From: DATHTK01 sp035463295
GTDB taxonomy: Bacteria > Actinomycetota > Rubrobacteria > Rubrobacterales > Rubrobacteraceae
Direction: 5' to 3'
Assembly (NCBI GenBank): GCA_035463295.1
Contig: DATHTK010000099.1
Location: 22,678 to 86,677, forward strand
DNA: 64,000 bases
Under the pieces are notes generated by a model. It was not told where the DNA came from. It saw only the letters and a list, made by a program, of their open reading frames with translations, and searched no databases. The translations under genes and the position numbers were made by a program. How positions within the stretch are numbered: position 1 is the stretch's first letter; each line of letters opens with the position of its first letter. Shown piece by piece: positions 42,965-53,129 of the stretch.

Positions 42965-43054
42965 TTGCCGTTCGCCGTCCTGGCTGTACTGCTGGTTGTC
43001 GTGGCCGTGGCGACACTCCTCCTCATCTTCTGGATGGTCAGGAAATGGCTGTGA
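42965..43054 (+). CDS. 29-residue single-pass membrane protein
   Basis: A TTG start follows GAGAGGGGAGGTGG. The peptide is almost all one helix (PFAVLAVLLVVVAVATLLLI) with a short positively charged end (WMVRKWL). It runs divergently from the DMT exporter gene. Sequence and ribosome site make it a plausible small protein, but I cannot confirm translation. Confidence 0.5.
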   Translation: MPFAVLAVLLVVVAVATLLLIFWMVRKWL

Positions 43055-43110
43055 GGATGGAAGGAACTCGCCGGTTGTATGGCGCGCGGCGGGCGGGTAA
43101 TATTAGCCGA

Positions 43111-43171
43111 GCCCGGTGGCCCGCGGAGGTTGCTAACCCTTCGTGGAACCCCCCTCCAAAAGCCGCCGGGC
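43111..43171. repeat. Hairpin repeat copy A
   Basis: Outer arms GCCCGGTGGC (43111-43120) and GCCGCCGGGC (43162-43171) pair, with inner GGAGG (43125-43129) and CCTCC (43153-43157). Copies B and C are at 57247-57318 and 60655-60715. It lies between the small membrane gene and the mutL stop, so it may double as a terminator. Confidence 0.6.
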
Positions 43172-43196
43172 GTCATGCGTCCCCGACCCTTCCGTG

Positions 43197-45014
<1,818 letters not shown>

Positions 45015-45083
45015 GGGACCTCGATCATCTCGGAACCTGCGTGCATTCTACAGCCGGGCGCTCACTTTCCCACCGTAGGGGTG

Positions 45084-45089
45084 TAGAAT
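45084..45089 (+). promoter_or_regulatory. -10 element for a leaderless accB
   Basis: TAGAAT ends eight bases before the ATG at 45098, with no ribosome site between. Confidence 0.45.
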
Positions 45090-45097
45090 CCCCTCCT

Positions 45098-45589
45098 ATG
45101 CACGATTTGGACGAGACCCGCCGGGACGAGGCGCTACGGGACCCCCTCCCGCTCGAGGAGGTCGAGCGACTCGTTGAGCTCGTGCGCGAGACCGGGGTCG
45201 GCGAGGTCCGGGTGCGCCAGGGCGACGTCGAGATCTCGGTGAAGGCTGCGGCGGAGCCGCAAGCCCCTCAGAGGGCGGAGACGCGGCCCGCGCGCGAGGA
45301 GGAGCCTCCCGCCGAGCCCGCGACGGATTCGCCCGAGAGGGACGGGACACACGCGATCCGCTCGCCGCTCGTCGGGACCTTCTACCGGGCGCCGGCGCCG
45401 GGCGACGAGCCCTACGTCGAGGTGGGGGACAGGATCAGGGCCGGAGAGATCCTGTGCATCGTCGAGGCGATGAAGCTCATGAACGAGATCCCGGCAGACG
45501 TCTCGGGTGAGGTGGTGGAGATACTGGCCGAGAACGCCTCGGGTGTCGAGTACGACCAACCGCTCTTCCGCCTCCGCCCCGAAGAGTAG
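45098..45589 (+). CDS. accB: Biotin carboxyl carrier protein of acetyl-CoA carboxylase
   Basis: The 163-residue protein has an N-terminal helical part, a Pro/Glu-rich linker and a C-terminal biotinyl domain with EAMKLMNEI, whose lysine is the biotin attachment site. It carries CO2 for malonyl-CoA synthesis. ATG 45098 is eight bases after TAGAAT, so the message is probably leaderless. The biotin carboxylase gene begins two bases after its stop, as in most bacteria. Confidence 0.93.
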   Translation: MHDLDETRRDEALRDPLPLEEVERLVELVRETGVGEVRVRQGDVEISVKAAAEPQAPQRAETRPAREEEPPAEPATDSPERDGTHAIRSPLVGTFYRAPAPGDEPYVEVGDRIRAGEILCIVEAMKLMNEIPADVSGEVVEILAENASGVEYDQPLFRLRPEE

Positions 45590-45591
45590 TC

Positions 45592-46980
45592 GTGATCGGC
45601 AAGGTACTCGTGGCGAACCGCGGGGAGATCGCGCTGCGCGTCATCCGGGCTTGCCGCGAGCTCGGTATAAGGAGCGTCGCGGTCTATTCGACCGCCGACC
45701 GCGACTCGCTGCACCGGATGCTCGCCGACGAGGCCGTCTGCATCGGCCCGCCCCCCGCTCAGAGCAGCTACCTGAACGTGCCCGCGATCATCTCCGCCGC
45801 CGAGCTTACCGGCGCAGATGCGATCCACCCCGGCTACGGCTTCCTGGCGGAGAACGCCCGCTTCGCGGAGATCTGCGAGCGGGTTAACCTGAAGTTCGTC
45901 GGCCCGCCCTCCCGCACCATCGCCCGCATGGGAGACAAGGCGGAGGCCCGCAGGGCCGCCGAGGAGGCCGGCGTCCCCATAACACCGGGCTCCGAGGGCC
46001 TGTGCAAGAACGTCGCCGAGGTCCGTCGCGTTGGGGCCGAGATCGGCTACCCGCTCGTGATAAAGGCGAGCGCGGGGGGCGGGGGCAAGGGGATGCGGGT
46101 GGTGCGCGGCGAGGGGGAGGTCGAGGCTGCCTTTCTCGAGGCGAGCCGGGAGGCCGCGGCGAGCTTCGGCGACGACTCCCTCTACGCGGAGAAGTACCTG
46201 GAGAGGCTCCGGCACGTCGAGGTGCAGGTGCTCGCCGACGCCACGGGTGCGGCGCTCGCCTTTCCTGAGAGAGACTGCTCCATCCAGCGCCGCTACCAGA
46301 AGCTCATCGAGGAGTCCCCCGCCCCGGGGCTGCCGGAGAGCGCCCGGAAGGGTCTCGTCACCGCCGCCGCAGCCCTCGTCGAGTCCCTCGACTACGAGGG
46401 GGTCGGGACGGTCGAGTTCGTCTACTCGGAGGGCGAGTTCTACTTTATAGAGATGAACACGCGGCTACAGGTCGAGCACCCGGTCACCGAGATGGTCTGC
46501 GGGGTAGACCTCGTGGCGGAGCAGCTCAAGGTAACCTCCGGCGAGCCTATGGAAGTCCCGCCGGAGGCCCTCCATCCCTCCGGACACGCCATAGAGTTCA
46601 GGATCAACGCCGAGGACCCGCAGAGGGGTTTCCTGCCGCAGGCGGGGCCAGTCGAGTTCTACAACCCGCCGGGCGGCCCCGGCGTACGGGTCGACTCGCA
46701 CCTGTACGCCGGCTACAAGGTTCCCCCGCACTACGACTCGCTCCTGGCGAAGCTCATCGTTCACGCCCCGGACCGCGAGGCGACCATCCGGCGCGGCGTG
46801 CGCGCGCTCGACGAGTTCGCCCTCGTGGGCCTGGAGACGACCCTCCCGCTGCACCTGGCGGTGCTCGACGACGCGGAGTTCTGCCGGGGCGGTGTCCACA
46901 CCAGCTTCCTCGCGGAGCGCGAGCTCAGGAACGAAAGAGGCCTCTTGCGGCTCGTCGTAGCCGGCTCGCCCGCCGCTTAG
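45592..46980 (+). CDS. accC: Biotin carboxylase of acetyl-CoA carboxylase
   Basis: The 462-residue ATP-grasp enzyme carboxylates biotin on AccB. Visible motifs: VLVANRGEIALRVIRACRELG at the N-terminus, IKASAGGGGKGMRVV, RDCSIQRRYQKLIEESPAP, FYFIEMNTRLQVEHPVTE and FRINAEDP. Length is close to the usual 450. GTG start. Its last 56 bases overlap the convergent AI-2E transporter gene. Confidence 0.95.
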   Translation: MIGKVLVANRGEIALRVIRACRELGIRSVAVYSTADRDSLHRMLADEAVCIGPPPAQSSYLNVPAIISAAELTGADAIHPGYGFLAENARFAEICERVNLKFVGPPSRTIARMGDKAEARRAAEEAGVPITPGSEGLCKNVAEVRRVGAEIGYPLVIKASAGGGGKGMRVVRGEGEVEAAFLEASREAAASFGDDSLYAEKYLERLRHVEVQVLADATGAALAFPERDCSIQRRYQKLIEESPAPGLPESARKGLVTAAAALVESLDYEGVGTVEFVYSEGEFYFIEMNTRLQVEHPVTEMVCGVDLVAEQLKVTSGEPMEVPPEALHPSGHAIEFRINAEDPQRGFLPQAGPVEFYNPPGGPGVRVDSHLYAGYKVPPHYDSLLAKLIVHAPDREATIRRGVRALDEFALVGLETTLPLHLAVLDDAEFCRGGVHTSFLAERELRNERGLLRLVVAGSPAA

Positions 46981-48070
46981 GCTCGTACGGTGCGCCCTCC
47001 TCGGGAGGGTTCGGGTCCGTGCCCAGAGAGTCCATGCGCCCGATCCAGAGCTCCTGCAAGAGCACGTGCAGCGCGGCGAGCAGGGGGATGGCCAGAAAGA
47101 CCCCGACGAAGCCGAAGAGCGTGCCCATGATGAGCAGAGCGAACACTATGACCGCCGGATGCAGTGAGACAGCCCGGCTCATTACGAGTGGTTGGATCAG
47201 GTTGCTCTCGATCGCCTGGATGCCTATGTAGGCCAGGATCACCCACGCGGCGTCCAGCGGGTCGCCGGTCAACGCCAGGAGGACCGGCGGTATCACCGAG
47301 ATCACGGGCCCCACGAACGGCACGAAGGAGATGAGGCCGGAGAAGATCCCGAGCAACAGCGCGAAGGGTATACCGATCACGGAGAGGGCAACGGTGGAGA
47401 GCACACCGATTATGGTCATGGACGCGAGTTGTCCGAGAAACCACCTCTGGACCGCCTGGTACATCTCCCCGAGGATCACGCGCACCCTCTGCCGGTATCC
47501 GGCCGGGAAGAGGGCCACGAACCCATTGACCAGCGGCGTGGGCCGCGCGACCGTGTAGACGACCGCGATGAGGGTCACGACGCCGAAAGAGAGGACGGCG
47601 GCCACGCTCGCGCCCACGCTGGCGACCGTCATCAGGGTCCCGCCCGTGAGGAAGCGGCGCGCCGCGCCGAGCAACCCCTCAGGGTCCAGGCCGAACGGGG
47701 TCTCGATTCCCAGGGCGCTCTGCAGCCGCTCGACGAGCCGCTGGGCATTCTCCAGCAGCGCCGGAAATGCCGCCGCCAGCTCGCGGGCCTGGTTCTCCAC
47801 CGCGGGAGCCAGCACCACCCCGACTATCGAGGAGAAGAGCACGAGGCCCCCGAGGACCGCGAACGTGGCCCGCCCACGGCCGAGGCCCCGGTTGCTCAGG
47901 TAATCGACGGGGGCGCTGACGATGATCGAGAAGAGAATCGTCAACAGCAAGACCAGCACCACCACCGCGATCTTGTACACCAGGTAGATGCCGAGCAGTA
48001 GCGCGAAGACCAGCGCGATGCCCACGTACAGCGTGCGCTCCAGCGTGGCGCCGCCCGGCTCTTCTCGCAC
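46925..48070 (-). CDS. AI-2E family transporter (PerM/YdiK-like)
   Basis: The 381-residue protein has the AI-2E pattern: eight membrane helices, a long loop (LAAAFPALLENAQRLVERLQS), VALSVIGIPFALLLGIFSGLISFVPFVGP and the C-terminal QAIESNLIQPLVMS and GTLFGFVGVFLAIPLLA. GTG start at 48070 has AGGAG nine bases upstream. Substrates of most members are unknown. It overlaps accC at its 3' end. Confidence 0.9.
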   Translation of the reverse strand: MREEPGGATLERTLYVGIALVFALLLGIYLVYKIAVVVLVLLLTILFSIIVSAPVDYLSNRGLGRGRATFAVLGGLVLFSSIVGVVLAPAVENQARELAAAFPALLENAQRLVERLQSALGIETPFGLDPEGLLGAARRFLTGGTLMTVASVGASVAAVLSFGVVTLIAVVYTVARPTPLVNGFVALFPAGYRQRVRVILGEMYQAVQRWFLGQLASMTIIGVLSTVALSVIGIPFALLLGIFSGLISFVPFVGPVISVIPPVLLALTGDPLDAAWVILAYIGIQAIESNLIQPLVMSRAVSLHPAVIVFALLIMGTLFGFVGVFLAIPLLAALHVLLQELWIGRMDSLGTDPNPPEEGAPYEPKRRASRLRRAARGLFRS

Positions 48071-48205
48071 GAAACCATTCTCCTAGGATCCGCTCTCGAC
48101 CTACATTCTACCCGGCTAGCCCATACCGAACGGCGGGCTTCCCTCGGCGTCCCGCTCGACGTGTTATCTTCTGTCTCTTGTTTCCCGACGCGACGAGGGA
48201 GCGTT

Positions 48206-49030
48206 TTGGCGAGAGAGGCCGCCCCGAAGGGGGATGAAAACCAGCGCCTGCTCTTCGGCGGCATGGCCCGCTGGGATGGTCTGGACCTCTTCGGGCCCAG
48301 CTACATGAGCATCGCCTACCGGAAGGGCGATGAGATCCACGTGCGCGTCGAGCCCTCGACCCTCTGGAGGCCGAAGGATCCCACGGTGGAGCGGATCTCG
48401 CGCCTGCCGGTGGTGCGCTCCTTCTTTTTCTGGGGACGCCTGCTCTTTCAGCTCGTGGGCTCCGTCTGGACGCTCCTTTTCTTCGCAGTTACGCTGGCCT
48501 TCCTCTGGCTCTTCGTGCGCCTGATGGAGTTCGGGAGCGGGGAGGGAGCTCTGGGCTCGCTCTTCGGCTTCTTCGCAGCCTTCCCGATACTGCCGGTGCT
48601 CCTGCTCTTTTTCGCAGGGATGAAGTTCACCCCCATCGGCCGCTACCACGGCGCCGAGCACAAGGTCGTCGCCGCCTACGAGAAGTACGGCGAGGTGACG
48701 ATGGGCGGCGCCAAGGGCGCGAGCCGCATCCACCCCCGCTGCGGGACCAACATCCTGGGCTACATATTCCTCGCCGCCCTGCTCGACCCTCTCGTCGGCC
48801 ACTGGTCCTACGCTATCTTGCAGTTTATCCTGATCTCGGAGGCCTGGTTCGTCTTGGGCAAGACCCGCCCGTCCATCGCCGTCGGCAACGTCCTCCAGCG
48901 CTACTTCACCACCACCGAGCCTCGCCGCGCCGAGCTCGAGGTCGCCGTCGAGTCGATGAACCGACTCCTCCAGGCCGAAGAGCGCGACGCCGGCATCGGT
49001 ACCCCCGTCCAGGTGCCGGCGAGGTATTGA
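48206..49030 (+). CDS. DUF1385 membrane protein (YqhQ-like)
   Basis: The protein has LLFGGMARWDGLDLFGP, three to four membrane helices, and the DUF1385 hallmark GRYHGAEHKVVAAYE and SRIHPRCGTN. The conserved His and Cys suggest metal binding. TTG 48206 follows GAGGGAGCG; a frame from 48161 is possible but begins with less typical residues. YqhQ function is not established, so none is assigned. Confidence 0.85.
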   Translation: MAREAAPKGDENQRLLFGGMARWDGLDLFGPSYMSIAYRKGDEIHVRVEPSTLWRPKDPTVERISRLPVVRSFFFWGRLLFQLVGSVWTLLFFAVTLAFLWLFVRLMEFGSGEGALGSLFGFFAAFPILPVLLLFFAGMKFTPIGRYHGAEHKVVAAYEKYGEVTMGGAKGASRIHPRCGTNILGYIFLAALLDPLVGHWSYAILQFILISEAWFVLGKTRPSIAVGNVLQRYFTTTEPRRAELEVAVESMNRLLQAEERDAGIGTPVQVPARY

Positions 49031-49062
49031 TAGGCCTCAGGAATCTGAGACCCGATGCCCGA

Positions 49063-49665
49063 TCAAACCTGCTGCCGGGGCGGGAGGATGAGGATCTCGT
49101 TCAAAATCGAGCGAACAGACCGCTCCTCGTAGTCCTCGGGAGACCAGCCACGTTCGCCAACCAGGTGCCGCCAGGTCGTAAGGTGCGCCCGCGCCCACAT
49201 CCAGTCGGTCGCCGTCTCGACCGTCCAACCCTCTGCGAGTCGACCTTCGATCTCTACCCGTTCGACGGCCATGCGGAAGGCCTGCCACAGATCGTCCATC
49301 CTATCCTGCCACGCATCTCCACTTTCGTCGCTGGTCATTACCGCTGCCTCCAGAGCCCGGGCGACGGGGAGAATCTCGGGGATGTACTCACACCACGCCC
49401 GCAACAGCGCCTCGATTCCCTCCTCGGGAGGTAGCAACCTGGTGGCGGCGACCCGCTCCCGGAAGCCACTGCGAACGTCGTGGTGGCGCGCCATGGCTAC
49501 CAGTAAGCCAGCGCGGTTCTCGAAGTGAAAGTACACGAGTTGACGAGATACTCCAGCAGCCCCGGCGATCTCCGCGAGCGTAACGTCGTTGGTTCCCCGA
49601 TCCCGGACCAGCGCCCACGCCGCCTCGAGGATGCGCGAACGGGTGCTCGTGCCGGCTGTGGTCAT
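49063..49665 (-). CDS. TetR-family transcriptional regulator
   Basis: The N-terminal helix-turn-helix is clear: TRSRILEAAWALVRDRG, TLAEIAGAAGVSRQLVYFHF, then a helical ligand-binding domain of about 150 residues. ATG 49665 is used because AGAGAGC lies upstream. It is divergent from an acyl-CoA synthetase gene, and the intergenic operator at 49681-49737 is a natural target. Likely senses acyl-CoA or an aromatic acid; inferred from context. Confidence 0.88.
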   Translation of the reverse strand: MTTAGTSTRSRILEAAWALVRDRGTNDVTLAEIAGAAGVSRQLVYFHFENRAGLLVAMARHHDVRSGFRERVAATRLLPPEEGIEALLRAWCEYIPEILPVARALEAAVMTSDESGDAWQDRMDDLWQAFRMAVERVEIEGRLAEGWTVETATDWMWARAHLTTWRHLVGERGWSPEDYEERSVRSILNEILILPPRQQV

Positions 49666-49680
49666 GCTAGCTCTCTTCCC

Positions 49681-49737
49681 TTGACACGTGTCTAATCTCA
49701 CGATTATTATACACGTGTTAAGTTAGACGCGTGTCAA
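49681..49737. promoter_or_regulatory. Divergent promoter with a TetR operator triplet
   Basis: TTGACACGTGTCTAA (49681-49695) and TTAGACGCGTGTCAA (49723-49737) form an inverted repeat, with a third related site TACACGTGTTA (49710-49720) between. Plus strand: TTGACA (49681-49686) with TATTAT (49705-49710) at 18 bases. The minus strand also has TTGACA and TATAAT, 20 bases apart. The repeats overlap both promoters, fitting TetR control of both genes. Confidence 0.8.
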
Positions 49738-49759
49738 AGCAGCGTCGGGAGGTAGGAAG

Positions 49760-51319
49760 ATGGTGTGGAAGAGCGGCTACGAGGCTGTCGAGGTAGGGGG
49801 GACTACCCTGCATCGGATGATAGCCGAGGTGGCTGCCGAGTTGGAGGACAAGCCGGCGTTGATCGACGGTTCTACGGGATTACAGGTCACCTATGCGACG
49901 CTCGCGTCGCGAGTGGAGCGTGTGGCGGCGGGGCTCGCCGCCCGGAACTTCGGTGTCGGCGACGTGCTGGCGCTGTGGGCGCCGAACATACCGCAGTGGG
50001 CAGGGGTCGCCCTGGGCGCCATGGCGGTGGGGGGCGTGGTGACTGGGATCAATCCCGGGTATACCGAAGGGGAGTTGAAGGGCCAGCTCACCGACTCTGG
50101 GGCGTCCATCCTAGCGACGATCCCGCCGCTAGTGCCCGCTGCGCTTTCTGCGGCGATCTCGTCTGGAGTACGCGAGGTGATCGCGCTCGGAGAGGCCGAA
50201 GGCGCCACGTCCATCCTCGAGCTCATCGAAATCGGAGACGCGGTGCCCGAGGTCGGGCTGGATGCAGAAGCTGTGGCGTTGCTGCCCTATTCGAGCGGCA
50301 CCACGGGGTTACCAAAGGGGGTTATGCTCACTCACGCGAACCTCGTCACCATGGTGCGCCAGCTGCGCTGCATGTTGCGCGTCGGTGAGGGCGACACCAC
50401 GCTGGCGGTGGTTCCCTTCTTCCACATCATGGGCTTCATGGTCAACCTCGCCTTGCCGCTGGCGTCGGGCGCGACTGTGGTGACCATGCCCCGTTTCGAC
50501 GTCGGGCAGTTCCTTACGTCGATCCAGCGTCACCGGGCTACATTCATCGCCGTCCCGCCGCCGATTATGACGATCCTCGCGCACCATCCCATGGTCGACG
50601 CCTTCGATCTGTCCTCCCTCGATCTGATCATCTCGGGCGGCGCGCCGCTCGGCCCGGACCTCCAACAAGCTGTCGGCGCCCGCTTCCCGAGCGCGGCCGT
50701 CGGCCAGGGCTGGGGTATGACCGAGACCACGGTCGGTGTAGCGGGCACCGACCGCAGGTTGGGGACCGTACCCGGCTCGGTCGGGCGGATCATGCCCAAC
50801 ACCGAGCTTCGGGTGCTAGATCCTCAGACCGGAGATGACCTTGGGGTTGGGGAGCGAGGCGAGCTGTGGGCTAGGGGACCGCAGGTGATGGCCGGCTACT
50901 TGAACCGCCCGGAGGCCACCGCAGAGAACATCGACGCCGATGGATGGTTGCGCACCGGCGACCTCGGTTACGTCGATGAGGACGGCAACGTGTTCATCGT
51001 CGACAGACTCAAGGAGCTCATCAAGGTGAATGCCTACCAGGTGGCGCCCGCAGAGCTAGAGGCGCTCCTGAGTACCCACCCTCAGGTCGCTGATGTCGCC
51101 GTCATCGGGCGCTACGACGCCTCATATGGTCAGGTACCGGTTGCGGTGGTGGTTCGTCGGGGCGAGGTCGGTAGCGACGATCTCATGGCCTGGGTGGCCG
51201 AGCGCGCTGCGCCTCACAAGCGGATCCGTGCGATCCGGTTCGTCAAAGCCATCCCGAAGACCCCGTCGGGCAAGCTGCTGCGACGTATGCTCGTCGAGCA
51301 GGATCGCCAGACGGCGTGA
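49760..51319 (+). CDS. AMP-binding acyl-CoA synthetase (4-coumarate-CoA ligase-like)
   Basis: The 519-residue adenylate-forming enzyme has the P-loop YSSGTTGLPKGVMLTH, the aspartate region YGQVPVAVVVRRGE-type C-terminal part and the conserved lysine in KTPSGKLLRR near the C-terminus. GQGWGMTETT is the A5-like motif. It activates carboxylic acids as acyl-CoA. ATG 49760 follows GGGAGGTAGGAAG. The fatty or aromatic acid specificity is not determined. Confidence 0.9.
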   Translation: MVWKSGYEAVEVGGTTLHRMIAEVAAELEDKPALIDGSTGLQVTYATLASRVERVAAGLAARNFGVGDVLALWAPNIPQWAGVALGAMAVGGVVTGINPGYTEGELKGQLTDSGASILATIPPLVPAALSAAISSGVREVIALGEAEGATSILELIEIGDAVPEVGLDAEAVALLPYSSGTTGLPKGVMLTHANLVTMVRQLRCMLRVGEGDTTLAVVPFFHIMGFMVNLALPLASGATVVTMPRFDVGQFLTSIQRHRATFIAVPPPIMTILAHHPMVDAFDLSSLDLIISGGAPLGPDLQQAVGARFPSAAVGQGWGMTETTVGVAGTDRRLGTVPGSVGRIMPNTELRVLDPQTGDDLGVGERGELWARGPQVMAGYLNRPEATAENIDADGWLRTGDLGYVDEDGNVFIVDRLKELIKVNAYQVAPAELEALLSTHPQVADVAVIGRYDASYGQVPVAVVVRRGEVGSDDLMAWVAERAAPHKRIRAIRFVKAIPKTPSGKLLRRMLVEQDRQTA

Positions 51320-51411
51320 TTCGCACCCTCATTGTGGTGCGCGGTTCAGGCTATCTCGCCGAGGCAGATCAGAACCCCGTTCACGCGGATCGTGCCGTCC
51401 CAACGGGGCTC

Positions 51412-52164
51412 CTAGGGGATCTGCTGGGTCGGGCGGATCAGGATCTCGTTTACGCTCACGCGCTCGGGCTGCGTGACAGCGTAGACGACAGCGTTCGCGA
51501 TGTCTTCGGCCTGTAGTCTCTCCAGCTTCATGAGGCCGCTGAGGCTCTCGCGGGCGTCCTCGTCGGTTATGTGGTCCGGGAGCTCGGTCGCCACCGCGCC
51601 GGGTTCCACTATCGTCACCCGGATGTTGTCCTCTATGAGCTCCTGCCGCAGTCCCTCCGAGATGGCGTTCACGGCGAACTTCGTGCCGGCGTATACGCCA
51701 TTCGAGGAGCGAGTTACCTTGCGCCCGGCCACGGAGGAGACGTTGACGAGGTGCCCCGAGCCCTGCTCTTTCATGATCCCTATTGCGGCGTCGGTTGCGT
51801 AGAGGAGGCCCATGACGTTCACCTCGAACATGGTTCTCCACTGATCGGAGAGGCCCTTGCTCACGGTCGAGAGCAGCATGACGCCCGCGTTGTTCACCAG
51901 GATGTCGATCCTGCCGTACTCCTCGACCGCCCTCTGGAGGAGGTCGTGGGTCTGGCTCTCGTCGGTGATGTCGCACTCCACCGCGGTTGCCTTTCCGCCG
52001 TCCCGGGCCACCTCATCGACCAGGCCGTCGAGGCGCTCCTTGCGCCTCGCCCCGGCCACCACTGCGGCGCCCTCGGCGGCGAGCGCCCGCACCGTGGCCT
52101 CCCCGATCCCGCTCGAAGCACCTGTCACCACCGCAACCTTGCCGTCAAGCTTCGCCACGCGCAT
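51412..52164 (-). CDS. Short-chain dehydrogenase/reductase
   Basis: The 250-residue SDR has VTGASSGIG, the CDITDES stretch, NNAGVM, NVSSVAGRK and YAGTKFAVN with the catalytic Tyr and Lys. ATG 52164 follows AAAGGAGC. A longer open frame upstream to 52968 is an artefact of the overlapping gene. Substrate unknown. Confidence 0.9.
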   Translation of the reverse strand: MRVAKLDGKVAVVTGASSGIGEATVRALAAEGAAVVAGARRKERLDGLVDEVARDGGKATAVECDITDESQTHDLLQRAVEEYGRIDILVNNAGVMLLSTVSKGLSDQWRTMFEVNVMGLLYATDAAIGIMKEQGSGHLVNVSSVAGRKVTRSSNGVYAGTKFAVNAISEGLRQELIEDNIRVTIVEPGAVATELPDHITDEDARESLSGLMKLERLQAEDIANAVVYAVTQPERVSVNEILIRPTQQIP

Positions 52165-52187
52165 GCTCCTTTCCGTCGTGAGCCCTT

Positions 52188-53129
52188 CTACGCCACCGCG
52201 CCCTCGGCGGGTTCCGGTTCTCTGCCGGGACGGTCCGTAAGGCGGAGGTAGGCGAGCGTCCAGTAGGCGTGGGAGAACGCGCCTACGGCGCCGGAGATCA
52301 CCAGGAAGATGGGGACCAGGATCAAGCCGGCGACCACGCCCGCCACGATCGCCGCCGTCGCGTACTCCGCAACGGAGAGGAGGATGGTCGGCAGAAAGAG
52401 GAAGAACCCGACGATGAGCACGACGACCAGCACCGCTATCCCGATGCCGATCGAGAGTCCCAGGTTGATGAGCCAGACGAGCAGGCTCCTGCCGACGCTG
52501 CGCCTCAAGAGCCCGTAGCCGGCCGCTATGGAGTGCGTGATGCGCTCCCGGTCCACCACCAGCCCCCTCAGCGCGAACTGCCCGATAATGCTCAGGGCCA
52601 CGAAGAAGACTATGAGCAGCAGGACGCCGAGGACGCCGAAGAGCGCCGAGACCACTACCCGCGCGCCGACGGACTCCGAGAGCACGAAGGTCAGCGCTAT
52701 GGGAAGGCCGGCGATGAGCGCCACCACGAGCAAGAGCCCCAGCCCGATGAGGAAGATGAGGATCGCCTGCCCGAGGACGCGCCAGAAGTTGGCGAGCCCC
52801 GCCCGCAAGGTAGAGGAGAAGTGGCGCTCCTCGCCCCGGTCTATGGCGGCGACGCTCTCCGCCAGCCCGCCGGCGGAGACGAACGAGAGCACGATATACA
52901 CCAGCGCCAGAGCGAACGCTATTACCGCGAGGACCACGAGCAAGGCGACGACGTTGTCGCTCATCCATCGTCCCATCCCAGAGAAGTCCTCCTGGCTCCC
53001 GACTTCCGAGGGCACGTTGAAGACGTTCGACGCGCCGCCGCTGCCGGCCGCGAAGAAACCGAAGAACCAGAGGAACTTGTTGCGCCAGGAGATCCAGAAG
53101 GCGCTTTTTATCATCTCTCCGTAGTTCAT
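52188..53129 (-). CDS. Multi-pass membrane protein, coupled to the ATP-grasp gene
   Basis: The product begins MNYGEMIKSAFWISWRNKFLW and has about six hydrophobic segments, with a soluble loop (LAESVAAIDRGEERHFSSTLRAG). The ATG at 53129 overlaps the stop of the ATP-grasp gene as ATGA, so start and coupling agree. I do not recognise a named family; several bacterial multi-pass proteins of this general type are uncharacterised. Confidence 0.65.
   Translation of the reverse strand: MNYGEMIKSAFWISWRNKFLWFFGFFAAGSGGASNVFNVPSEVGSQEDFSGMGRWMSDNVVALLVVLAVIAFALALVYIVLSFVSAGGLAESVAAIDRGEERHFSSTLRAGLANFWRVLGQAILIFLIGLGLLLVVALIAGLPIALTFVLSESVGARVVVSALFGVLGVLLLIVFFVALSIIGQFALRGLVVDRERITHSIAAGYGLLRRSVGRSLLVWLINLGLSIGIGIAVLVVVLIVGFFLFLPTILLSVAEYATAAIVAGVVAGLILVPIFLVISGAVGAFSHAYWTLAYLRLTDRPGREPEPAEGAVA

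Noticed and set aside
51412..52968. 518-codon reading of the SDR with a long N-terminus
   Set aside because: The extra 268 codons are antisense-like sequence from the membrane gene's strand and frame; the SDR begins at 52164 after AAAGGAGC.
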